From IMG/VR virus record IMGVR_UViG_3300034101_004588, positions 1 to 64,000 of that record: DNA of 64,000 nucleotides. One strand, written 5' to 3'. The notes beneath the pieces were generated by a model. It searched no databases. It was not told where the DNA came from and worked only from the letters and a program-made list of their open reading frames with translations. Every line of letters starts with the position of its first letter. The stretch's first letter is position 1. Shown here piece after piece: positions 54,770-62,900 of this stretch. Made by a program: the position numbers and the translations under genes. The DNA comes from a virus.

Positions 54770-55480
54770 TTAACAGTATTTTTCTTTAAATCTTATAGCA
54801 CTTTTCTGCCATTGATCTGACATCATACTATCACCCAATCCAAAATGCAATACTTGAATAGGATAAACTCCTATTTTTAGTTTGTTTTGATTTGCTCTTA
54901 AACAAAAAGTCATGTCATAGTGATGAAAATCAAAATCTTCATCAAAGTAAGTTTTTGTTTGTAATAATTTATTAACATCAACTGCTATAAACAAACCATC
55001 AATAATTAAAGCTCTTGAATCTGTAGGTCCAAACGTTGTTGTCCATGATTTTTTATCTTTAGAATGTCCTACTTCTCCTACCATGTTTTCTCTGCTTGTC
55101 ATTAAATGCCATGCTTTCATAGGTGCTTGTAAATCACAGGTTTTAGCTCCTGCTAAACCAACTATGTCATATTTTGCAAACGCTAACTCAATCTTTTCAT
55201 CAAAAAATAAATCTTGTATTAAAACATCATCATGCATAAAAATTATTTTTTTATTAATATTTTCTTCACAAATAAATGAGTTATATAAAGCTGGTAATCC
55301 CAATTTATTTTCAAATACAATAGTAGATCTTTTTTCCCATCCAGATTTTTCTAAAAAGAATGCTGCGGGACTTTTTTTATAAAAATCCTCAGCTGTATTG
55401 GGAGTTGCTATGACTATTTTATAATTTTCTATATCAGAATTTGTAATTAAAGCTAATTGATAATTCATATTGGTTTGCAA
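54770..55480 (-). CDS. Family 2-like glycosyltransferase (GT-A)
   Basis: A 236-aa protein with the short GT-A plan: KIIFMHDDVLIQD near residue 75 (H-D-D-V as DxD metal site), KYDIVGLAGAKTCD near 102, ALIIDGLFIAVDVNKL near 157, DEDFDFHHYDMTFCLRANQN near 179 (acceptor and base region) and IQVLHFGLGDS near 210. It probably moves a sugar from a nucleotide donor; the acceptor is unknown. It is embedded between the QueC gene (16-nt overlap) and the amidotransferase (1-nt gap), so the sugar target could be a modified base, although surface or protein glycosylation is equally possible. Alternative start: Met at residue 5. Confidence 0.75.
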   Translation of the reverse strand: MQTNMNYQLALITNSDIENYKIVIATPNTAEDFYKKSPAAFFLEKSGWEKRSTIVFENKLGLPALYNSFICEENINKKIIFMHDDVLIQDLFFDEKIELAFAKYDIVGLAGAKTCDLQAPMKAWHLMTSRENMVGEVGHSKDKKSWTTTFGPTDSRALIIDGLFIAVDVNKLLQTKTYFDEDFDFHHYDMTFCLRANQNKLKIGVYPIQVLHFGLGDSMMSDQWQKSAIRFKEKYC

Positions 55481-56163
55481 TTATATTTTTTCCACGGAAT
55501 TTCTATTTTATATCGAATAGGATCTATATAAGAAGTTTCTATAAAACCCTGTATACGAGAAGAACAAGCAGAGCAGGTTCCACAAGCAATTTCTTCTCCA
55601 TTATAACAAGTATGAGTTTCTAAAAAATTTACATTATTACTAATACCATCATTAATAATATCTGCTTTTGAATATGTAATATAAGGAGCTTTAATTTCTA
55701 TCTGTTGTTTACGATTTAAACCTAAAATTTTATTCATATTATATAAAAAATCTAATGAACAATCCCAATGTCCACTGTGGGTATCTACTTCTGCCGCACC
55801 ATAATATATTTCTTTGGCATTTACATTTTCTGCAGCAGCAGCTGCAATAGATAAAAACATCATATTTCTATTAGGAACATAAGTTATTGGTTGAGCTTCT
55901 CCTACTACATCTTTTATATGAGGCACATCTTTATTTTTGTTTATTAAAGCTGATGTATCTGCTAGTTCCTTAAAAAAAGAAATATCTATTTTTTTATAAT
56001 TGATTCTTAATTTTTTACAATTAATTTCTGCTAATTCTAATTCTCGAGAATGTCTCTGACCGTAATAAAACATTATAGCTGAAACTTCTTTGCTTTTATT
56101 ATACACATTGTATAATAAACAAGTTGAATCTAAACCCCCACTCAATATTATGATTTTAGACAT
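55465..56163 (-). CDS. queC: 7-cyano-7-deazaguanine (preQ0) synthase QueC
   Basis: A 232-aa member of the PP-loop ATPase family. It begins IIILSGGLDSTCLLYNVYN (S-G-G-L-D-S PP-loop, residues 5-14). The middle contains ITYVPNRNMMFLSIAAAAAE near 93 and a D-C-S motif, and the C-terminal zinc site is ETHTCYNGEEIACGTCSACS (near 185-205, four Cys). It makes preQ0 from 7-carboxy-7-deazaguanine, using ATP and ammonia. The length is normal. No QueD, QueE or FolE is in this window. Phages use preQ0 derivatives to replace or modify guanines in DNA. It lies in an operon with a glycosyltransferase, an amidotransferase and a DUF366-like gene. Confidence 0.92.
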   Translation of the reverse strand: MSKIIILSGGLDSTCLLYNVYNKSKEVSAIMFYYGQRHSRELELAEINCKKLRINYKKIDISFFKELADTSALINKNKDVPHIKDVVGEAQPITYVPNRNMMFLSIAAAAAENVNAKEIYYGAAEVDTHSGHWDCSLDFLYNMNKILGLNRKQQIEIKAPYITYSKADIINDGISNNVNFLETHTCYNGEEIACGTCSACSSRIQGFIETSYIDPIRYKIEIPWKKYNCKPI

Positions 56164-56169
56164 AAGTAT

Positions 56170-56177
56170 GATAAATA
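56170..56177 (+). promoter_or_regulatory. T4-like late promoter motif GATAAATA
   Basis: GATAAATA in the divergent spacer, 15 nt before the start of the 200-aa plus-strand gene; the opposite side drives queC. Confidence 0.4.
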
Positions 56178-56192
56178 TTATTAATTATAATA

Positions 56193-56795
56193 ATGAAACT
56201 TAAGAAAAAATCAATAAAAAAAATAAAATCAACCATTCCTTGTGCTTGTAGTAAAACCCAACAAGAAGTAAAAAGAATATTGAAAAATAATATGAATACC
56301 ATGGAAGAAGGCCAAATTCTTTTTGCAAAAAGCTTTTTAACAAAATTAATACAAGAACAAGAAGAGAATTTACTTGATGTTGCTAAAGAAACCGGAGAAG
56401 AAGAAATAACAAAAACTCCAGAAGATTTTACACCAGAAAAAAATAAAAAAGATTTTGAATCCTCTTTAGACCCAACTACCCCCAAAAATGAATATGATGT
56501 AGAAGGAGTGTCTCCAGAAATAAAAATGCAAAACATCGGAGTTGTTCAAGATTTTACTGATAAATTAGATGAATTTGCGTCTTTTTTAAATAATCCAGAA
56601 AATACTTCAAGTTTACATAAAGTATTAGCAGACAATGACAGACCCGGAAATTTATTAAGAGGAGTAACGCGTAAAACATCAGATGCAATAACTCGTGTTG
56701 CTGGGGAAATAGAAAAAATCAAAGAAGTGTTAAATTCTTTCATTATAACTGCCCCTAAAAAAATTAGAGATACAGAATCTATTAATATGTCTTAA
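56193..56795 (+). CDS. Unknown charged helical protein (200 aa), probably late
   Basis: Basic N-terminus (MKLKKKSIKKIKSTIPCACS, with C-A-C), an acidic, Pro-rich flexible middle (residues 60-115), and a helical C-terminal domain (QDFTDKLDEFASFLNNPENT; ITRVAGEIEKIKEVLNSFII). It is a lone plus-strand gene inside minus-strand replication genes, with a late promoter motif upstream, so it is probably a virion or assembly protein. It overlaps the primase gene end by 4 nt. No family recognised. Confidence 0.55.
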   Translation: MKLKKKSIKKIKSTIPCACSKTQQEVKRILKNNMNTMEEGQILFAKSFLTKLIQEQEENLLDVAKETGEEEITKTPEDFTPEKNKKDFESSLDPTTPKNEYDVEGVSPEIKMQNIGVVQDFTDKLDEFASFLNNPENTSSLHKVLADNDRPGNLLRGVTRKTSDAITRVAGEIEKIKEVLNSFIITAPKKIRDTESINMS

Positions 56796-57751
56796 AAATA
56801 AAGATTTTTTAATATATAATTAAAATCTATTTCTAATAAATTTTCTTTGATAGCCCATTCATTTAAATCTTTATAAGGTTTATCTTCTGGCCATTTAAAA
56901 ACCTTTTCTCTTTGTAATAAAAGATCTTTAATTTTTTCTCTAGATGTATTGTCTATTTTAGGATTATCTAAAATCCATATTTTTTGATGAAGTGGAAATT
57001 CTGTTAATTGTTTTTGTTGGTTTGTGGTTAAATTTAATCCAGCTACTGCTACTCCATTTTTTATAAACATGGCATCTACAGGTCCTTCTAATAAAAATAT
57101 ACTATCTATACTTGTATTAATTTTATGAATATTAAAAAGAGATTTGTCTGCATTGATTTTACTAAGATATTTGGGGTAGCTTTCATCTAAACAACGGGTT
57201 TGATAAAACACAATTTTATTGTTTCTATCATAAAATGGTATACCTAATCTGTTTTTATGAACAGGATCTTTTAAACTAATAAAAAAGGTGTCTGGAGCAT
57301 TTATTGCATTTTCTAAATTTCTATGTGTTATGTAATCTAATGCTTTTTGAATTATTTTATTATTTTGATGATAAGATAATTGTATTTTATCTTTCAAATT
57401 TATAGAGTCTTTGGGTAAGGGAAATTCATTTTTTGTTTTGCTTTTGGGCATTAAATCTTCAAAATTAATCTCTCTTGCGGATCCATTTGTTATTATTTCC
57501 GCTCGTAATTCTTCTTTAGACATTCGAGTGACATCTAACAACCAATTAAAAGCGGACCAAGACTTTCCGCAATTAAAACAATAAAAAGATTTTGTTTGAG
57601 GATAGAAAAATAGCCTTTTCTTTTTTCCTAAACTTTTACCTTCTTTACATACAGGACACCCTGCATTGTAAATACCATCACCCTTACGATAACTAGGTTC
57701 GTAAGCGTGTGTATAGAATTTATTTAAAATGTAAGTGTCTGGTATATTCAC
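56792..57751 (-). CDS. DNA primase with N-terminal zinc ribbon and TOPRIM domain
   Basis: A 319-aa protein. The zinc ribbon near residues 30-65 reads CPVCKEGKSLGKKKRLFFYP, then F-Y-C-F-N-C-G. The TOPRIM region has SIFLLEGPVDAMFIKNGVAV near 212 (catalytic Glu in L-L-E-G) and KIWILDNPKID near 248 (D-x-x in the second metal site). The size matches T4 gp61-type primases (about 342 aa). It makes RNA primers for lagging-strand synthesis with a replicative helicase not seen here. The start is GTG at 57749-57751, which lies inside an 11-bp hairpin. Confidence 0.88.
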   Translation of the reverse strand: MNIPDTYILNKFYTHAYEPSYRKGDGIYNAGCPVCKEGKSLGKKKRLFFYPQTKSFYCFNCGKSWSAFNWLLDVTRMSKEELRAEIITNGSAREINFEDLMPKSKTKNEFPLPKDSINLKDKIQLSYHQNNKIIQKALDYITHRNLENAINAPDTFFISLKDPVHKNRLGIPFYDRNNKIVFYQTRCLDESYPKYLSKINADKSLFNIHKINTSIDSIFLLEGPVDAMFIKNGVAVAGLNLTTNQQKQLTEFPLHQKIWILDNPKIDNTSREKIKDLLLQREKVFKWPEDKPYKDLNEWAIKENLLEIDFNYILKNLYF

Positions 57752-57778
57752 TTTCTCTTATTATAAAAGAAAGTGAAT
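57746..57778 (-). promoter_or_regulatory. 11-bp hairpin occluding the primase start codon
   Basis: Perfect inverted repeat: 57746-57756 pairs with 57768-57778, 11-nt loop. On the minus-strand mRNA the GTG start of the primase is in the 3' arm and the weak purine-rich leader is beside it. No U-tract follows, so it is unlikely to be a terminator. It fits translational control of primase. Confidence 0.6.
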
Positions 57779-57783
57779 AGAAA

Positions 57784-58614
57784 TCAATCAAATTGAGATC
57801 TATAAAGATCTGATTTTTCTCTTTCTGCCATTGCACCTTCTATATCGCTAACGTCATCATCTGCAATCCAAGTCAAATCTTCTTCATCCGGTAATAATGC
57901 AATTTCTTCTGGAGAATCTTCTTGGTTTTGTTCTACAGCCTTAACCATGTCTCCTTCTTTGGTAAGATATTTTGGCATTAAAGAATTAATTAAAGATTCC
58001 GCATCATCTGCTGTACCTGAGGGTTCTCCTGCATATTCTGTACCAGCTACTTTACGAGCAAATTGAATTAATTCATCGTACTGAATTTCATCATTAACAC
58101 CTTGCTGTACAAAGTTAATGATGGCTTCTTGTTTACGAGATAAATCTGATTGAGATTTTTTAGCTGTTTGGGCTTTTGATTGAGCTAAGCGTGATATCAT
58201 TCGAGTTGATACTTCTGTTGGTTTATCTTCCACTGTTTGAATGTTGTTAGATTTTTCAAACATAGTTCTAAATTGGCGAAGCCATTTGCCTCGCAATGAT
58301 CTGTTTGTTTTTAAATTTGATAAAGGAGTTTCTTCAAATGAAGACAAAGAACGATCAATTGAGTTTATCATATCAATATAAGAAATGGGTTCTTCACCCA
58401 AATCTTCTATAACCTTATCAAACATAACTTCAATATTTTGAGAATTTAAATTGCCTATCCACCCTTTAGAAGCCAATTTGCGAAGACTTTCTTTAGCGGT
58501 TTCTAAACTGTCTTTAAATTTTGATATGTTAAATCTTTTATTAGAAAAGATTTCTTCTTTACTCTTTGCACCTTCTTGAAGAATGCTTTCTACATATAAA
58601 TCAAATTTAGTCAT
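57784..58614 (-). CDS. Putative internal head protein with targeting-like N-terminus (276 aa)
   Basis: Charged, largely helical protein of unknown family. The start MTKFDLYVESILQEGAKSKE resembles T4 capsid-targeting peptides, with L-Q-E followed by Gly at residues 12-15, a good gp21-type cleavage site. A long helical body follows (residues 20-190), then an acidic C-terminal segment (LLPDEEDLTWIADDDVSDIE). A late promoter motif 6 nt before the start supports a virion role even though it lies among replication genes. An early regulator is the alternative. Confidence 0.5.
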   Translation of the reverse strand: MTKFDLYVESILQEGAKSKEEIFSNKRFNISKFKDSLETAKESLRKLASKGWIGNLNSQNIEVMFDKVIEDLGEEPISYIDMINSIDRSLSSFEETPLSNLKTNRSLRGKWLRQFRTMFEKSNNIQTVEDKPTEVSTRMISRLAQSKAQTAKKSQSDLSRKQEAIINFVQQGVNDEIQYDELIQFARKVAGTEYAGEPSGTADDAESLINSLMPKYLTKEGDMVKAVEQNQEDSPEEIALLPDEEDLTWIADDDVSDIEGAMAEREKSDLYRSQFD

Positions 58615-58620
58615 TTGATA

Positions 58621-58628
58621 TATTTATG
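58621..58628 (-). promoter_or_regulatory. T4-like late promoter motif CATAAATA
   Basis: Reads CATAAATA on the minus strand, exactly 6 nt before the ATG of the 276-aa gene; it overlaps the end of the upstream kinase-like gene. Confidence 0.5.
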
Positions 58629-59262
58629 GGGTTATAATGTCCTTTATCAAAGATTCTTCTTCTCCAAAAGCTTTACCATCTGGTTTTATATAAAGTTCTG
58701 TCATTTTTATTCTTTCTTGAGGATTGCCGAATATTTCTATTAATGCAGGACATTCTGATGAAGGAAATACTTTACCCTCACTTTTATAATAAGATTCTTG
58801 ATAAACCTTAAAAATATTGTCTATTTCTTCTCTATACTGAGGGTTAGTATCTCTCATTTCATCTGGTACTAATTCAACTGGAGCTACTTTGGTTATAGGA
58901 ATAAAAAATATTAAATCATATAATTTAAGGGTTTCTCTGGTTAAAATTCTTGTTTTATCTAAAAAGTCTTCTGAAACCAAACCTTGTAAATTTAACCATG
59001 AAGTATAGACTAAATTATCTAAAACACATCTATCTAAAATAACAAAATCCTTTTTAGAATACTCTGTAGCTTGATCTATAAGATAATTTAATATTTCATT
59101 TTGAGATTCTTCTGTACCTTGACTGCTGTGAGTTAAATTTTTTTCTTTTATTAAATCTCTATATGTTTTTGTGGGTGTTTCATACATTGACCATTTTTTA
59201 ATAAAATCTTGAATGTATGTAGTTTTTCCTATTGATGCTGTTCCGGAAACTGCTATTTTCAT
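58624..59262 (-). CDS. P-loop nucleotide kinase-like protein (AAA_28/NadR-like)
   Basis: A 212-aa protein with Walker A GTASIGKTT near residues 7-15, a D-R-C-V-L-D-N-L-V-Y block near 77 (D-R motif as in small nucleotide kinases), F-F-I-P-I-T-K near 120 and an R-D-T-N-P-Q-Y-R-E-E-I-D segment near 140, typical of the lid region. The layout parallels the plus-strand kinase-like gene at 16.5-17.1 kb. It presumably phosphorylates a nucleotide or related compound; substrate unknown. It overlaps the preceding gene by 4 nt. Confidence 0.7.
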   Translation of the reverse strand: MKIAVSGTASIGKTTYIQDFIKKWSMYETPTKTYRDLIKEKNLTHSSQGTEESQNEILNYLIDQATEYSKKDFVILDRCVLDNLVYTSWLNLQGLVSEDFLDKTRILTRETLKLYDLIFFIPITKVAPVELVPDEMRDTNPQYREEIDNIFKVYQESYYKSEGKVFPSSECPALIEIFGNPQERIKMTELYIKPDGKAFGEEESLIKDIITP

Positions 59263-59537
59263 AAATTTACCTCCTTAAGAATTTCTGGAAACATATTAGA
59301 AATTTCATATGTAGTAGGTTCCAAAAATTGTTGGTCATTGGCTTGGATAATGTTTTTATCAATGTAAACGTTTTGTAGTTTTATATTTGGATGTAAATTT
59401 TTAATCTTTTTTGCTAGATTTAAAATTTTTTCTTGGTCTTCTTTATACCATTCCGCACAAATATCAGCATTTGCGGAAAATATTAAGCTTTCTAAAATAA
59501 TTTTTAGTTCTTCTAAATTTAAATTTGTTTCTTCCAT
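59259..59537 (-). CDS. Small unknown acidic protein (92 aa)
   Basis: An acidic helix (EETNLNLEELKIILESLIFS) leads to ANADICAEWYKEDQEKILNL and a strand region around VYIDKNIIQANDQQF. No motif identifies it. The ATG is inside an 8-bp hairpin of the leader, and the 3' end overlaps the kinase-like gene by 4 nt (coupled translation). The context suggests a partner or regulator of that kinase, which is inference. Confidence 0.5.
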   Translation of the reverse strand: MEETNLNLEELKIILESLIFSANADICAEWYKEDQEKILNLAKKIKNLHPNIKLQNVYIDKNIIQANDQQFLEPTTYEISNMFPEILKEVNL

Positions 59538-59560
59538 AACTATATAATAACAGTTATGGA
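59533..59560 (-). promoter_or_regulatory. 8-bp hairpin occluding the start of the 92-aa gene
   Basis: 59533-59540 pairs perfectly with 59553-59560 across a 12-nt loop. On the minus-strand mRNA the ATG (59535-59537) is in the 3' arm. It has the same arrangement as the hairpin at the primase start; no U-tract follows. Confidence 0.5.
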
Positions 59561-59567
59561 TAAAAAA

Positions 59568-59924
59568 TCAATCTTTTTTTGGTGGTAATACAGTATCTAA
59601 CAAATTTTGAATTATATTTTCTTTTTGAGAAACGGTTTCAACATTGACCTGACCTTCTGCAAGTTTTTCTATTAGGTTTTTAACATTTTCATCATTTTTG
59701 TTTAATAATGTTAAAAGACTTATAATTTTTTCAATCCAAATAACATTCTGAGCTGAATCTTGAGCTTTTTTAAGTTCTGATGATTCGTCTGATTGCAAAG
59801 TATTTAAAATGTTTTCTTCACTTTGATCTTCATTATTATCAAGAGGAGTTAATTTAGCTGAACTTAATTCTTCTTCACTTAATAGTTCTTTAAAGGTTGC
59901 TTGATAGAGGTCTAAAAATTTCAT
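59568..59924 (-). CDS. Putative internal head protein with targeting-like N-terminus (118 aa)
   Basis: Acidic, helical protein beginning MKFLDLYQATFKELLSEEEL. The aromatic start plus L-S-E at residues 15-17 resembles a T4 capsid-targeting peptide with a gp21-type site. The centre is acidic (NNEDQSEENILNTLQSDESS) and the C-terminus helical, ending in P-P-K-K-D. It is the first gene of the minus-strand group, divergent from the large adhesin gene. The virion role is inferred from the N-terminus only. Confidence 0.5.
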   Translation of the reverse strand: MKFLDLYQATFKELLSEEELSSAKLTPLDNNEDQSEENILNTLQSDESSELKKAQDSAQNVIWIEKIISLLTLLNKNDENVKNLIEKLAEGQVNVETVSQKENIIQNLLDTVLPPKKD

Positions 59925-59947
59925 CTATTATATTTACTCTCTTTGAA

Positions 59948-59955
59948 GATAAATA
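59948..59955 (+). promoter_or_regulatory. T4-like late promoter motif GATAAATA
   Basis: GATAAATA followed by TTC, ending 11 nt before the ATG of the large adhesin gene. Confidence 0.5.
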
Positions 59956-59966
59956 TTCTAGACATT

Positions 59967-62900
59967 ATGCAATATATTAGTAGCGAAGGGTTGTTTATAG
60001 ACACATTAACCCAAAATGCAAGAATTGGAAAAACGGCGAGCAGTGAAATATCTGGTAACGGATCTTTTTTGGCTATTGGAAATAATACAAAAGTAGTTAA
60101 CGGATCAGTAGCTATCATAGGAAAAAGTTCGTTTATAGCAAATAGTAGTGTTGCAATAAATTCAATTAATAGCAATTTATCTACATTTTCAATTAATGTC
60201 AATGGATCTAATGTTACTCTATCAGGTTTTTCCGTTAATATAAACGGTCAAAATAATAATATCAGAGAAAGATCTTTAAGTTTTAATGGTATATCTAGTT
60301 ATTTAGCATCTAGTTCTATAGAATTAGTTGGTTCAACTAATAATCTTTCTGGTAGTTTTATATATTTTGGAAATAATAATTCTGTAAATTCTGGAATACT
60401 TTTAATAGGAGATAATAACACTGCTTCCGATTCAACTATATTAAAAGGAAGTAATAACAATGTATCTGATTCTGTGGCTGTAAAAGGAGACAATAATAGT
60501 CTGTCTCAAAAGGGTATATTAATAACTGGTGATAATAATTTGCTAGCTTTAAGTGCTTTTGCTACTATTTCTTTTAATTCTTCCGCTAATAATAAAGCTT
60601 TTATATCTATTTCAGATAATAGTATTGTTCAAAATAATTCTTTTGCAATTTTAACAAATAATTCTAAAGTCAGTGCTGATAGTTTATCTGTAAACAATAA
60701 TAATTCTGTAATATCTCATTCATCTGTAGGAATTAATTCTTCTAGTAACTATGTTACAGATGATTCTTTAATCTTAAATAGTGACACTAGTAATGTTAAA
60801 AATTCTTCTTTGTCTATAAACGGGAAAAATAATAATATTTCATTATCCTCATTGTCTTTAAATTCAGATAATAATTCATCTGTTTTAAATAAAAGTTTAG
60901 TAATTGATAGTAATAATAATACTTTAATACAAAATGAAAGTTTAGTTGTAAACAGTGATAATAACAATAAAATAGAAAACAAATCTTTAGCAGTTAATAG
61001 TGATTTTGGAACTGTTTCAACAAAATCTGTTGCTGTAAATTCAGATAATGTTACAGTTGTTAATAGAAGTTTGGTTTTTAATACAAATCTTTCTAATGTT
61101 TCTGCAAATTCTTTAGCTATTAATAGTTATAGTACTAATGTCAATTTAACTGGTATAGATTTGTTAGGTTCTAATAATACAGTAGAAAATGGTTCTTTAT
61201 CAATATTAAATGTAAATGGAATTACTAAAGACAGTAGTATTAATATTGATTCAGTTCAAAGTACAGTATCTGCTCAATCTGTATTGATGGGCGGAAATCA
61301 AAATATAGTAAGAAATAATTCTTTTGTAGTTAATTCTAGTGGGAGTATAGTCGGTTATTCTAGTATAGTTTTAGGGGGAAGTGCTCAAAATGTTTCTAGA
61401 AGTTCTTTTAGTGTAGGTGGTAATAATAATACCATTTCATTAAGTTCTGGAAGTGTTGGTGGTATTGTTAATACTATAGAAGGACCAAATTCTTTTGCTG
61501 TAGGCGGTTTTAATCATAATATAAAAGCTGGTAATTCTGTTTTTATTGGTGGATCTGCTAATAAAGCAAATGACATACCAGGTGGTATAGGCAGTGGAAG
61601 CAATATTTTTATAGTAGCCGGAGATAATAATAAAGCCGGAACTAATGGTATATTGATAGGAACTAAATTTAGTGAAGCTAATAGCAATTCCATAGTTATA
61701 GGTGGAAGCGGAAATAAAACAAGTGGTTTTACAGGAGTTGTTATAATGGGCAGAGATGATGTTACTGCTTCTGATAATAATACAGTTTATTTGCCCAAAG
61801 TAGTATCTGAGGGAGATTTGACAGTTAAAGGTACTATTTCAGCTTCTGGTTCAATTTATAGTGTTGGAACTACAGCAGTATCTGTTTCTACTTTATCAAT
61901 TACAAATTATGCTTTACCTAGTGCTGCGATGATTGTTAATCAATACGAAACAGCTTATCCCGTAGCTCGTTTTGAAATGGCTGGTAATCCAAAAGTTTAT
62001 ATTACAACTAATGGATTAGGTATTAACACAGCAAATCCAAATCAACCTTTAACAGTAGTTGGAAATGCTTCTGCTACAGGAGTTCTTACTGTTGATTCAA
62101 ATATTAATACAAACGGTACTATTAATATAGCAGATGTTAATTTATACAGATCTGCAGCAGATACTCTTAAAACTGATGATAATTTAGTAGTAGGAGTGTT
62201 AGCTACTAATGCTTCTTCAGATAGTTTGATAGTTGAAAATAGTGGTAAATTAGAAAAAAGATCAACTAATAGACAAATTTGGAATACCAATGCTCAATTG
62301 CTGTCAGGTATTTTAATAAATTCTTACGTACCTAAAGCGGGAAATAATGGAGCTTTGAGTAATAGCGTTATTTATGAAAATGATTCTAACATAGGTGTTA
62401 ACACAATAACTCCTCAAAATAAATTAACCGTAAAAGCAGCTACTGACAATACTACGGATTATCCTATTAGAGTTAATAATAGCGCAGATAATTATGCGTT
62501 TGTAGTAGGTGCTTATGGAGCTTCAAATAGAGGAGGAAGTTCTCAAAACATAGATTATACTTTAGATGTAGGAAAAGATTTAATTGTTAAAAACAACAAT
62601 ACAGATTCTTTAGTTGTTAAGTCTGGTGGTAATGTTGGTATAGGTACAGTAACCCCTAACAACAAATTGACTGTTATAGGAGGAATAAGTGCAGTTGGAA
62701 ATTTAACAGTAGACGGAGATGTGATTTTAGGTTCTGATGCAGTTGATACTATAACCTTTAATGGAGGCCCTGTTAATTTTCCTAATGCTACTAGTAGTTC
62801 TGATGCTATTGTTATAGGTTCTGATTCTCGAATTATTAGATCTACTACAAATACTCTTTCAACTAATTCAGATTTAATATTAGGACCTTTATCAACTAAT

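Noticed and set aside
59967-61850. Short direct repeats that might suggest a CRISPR array
   Set aside because: The repeats are degenerate, in frame and 14-15 codons long; they encode protein repeats, not identical DNA repeats with spacers.
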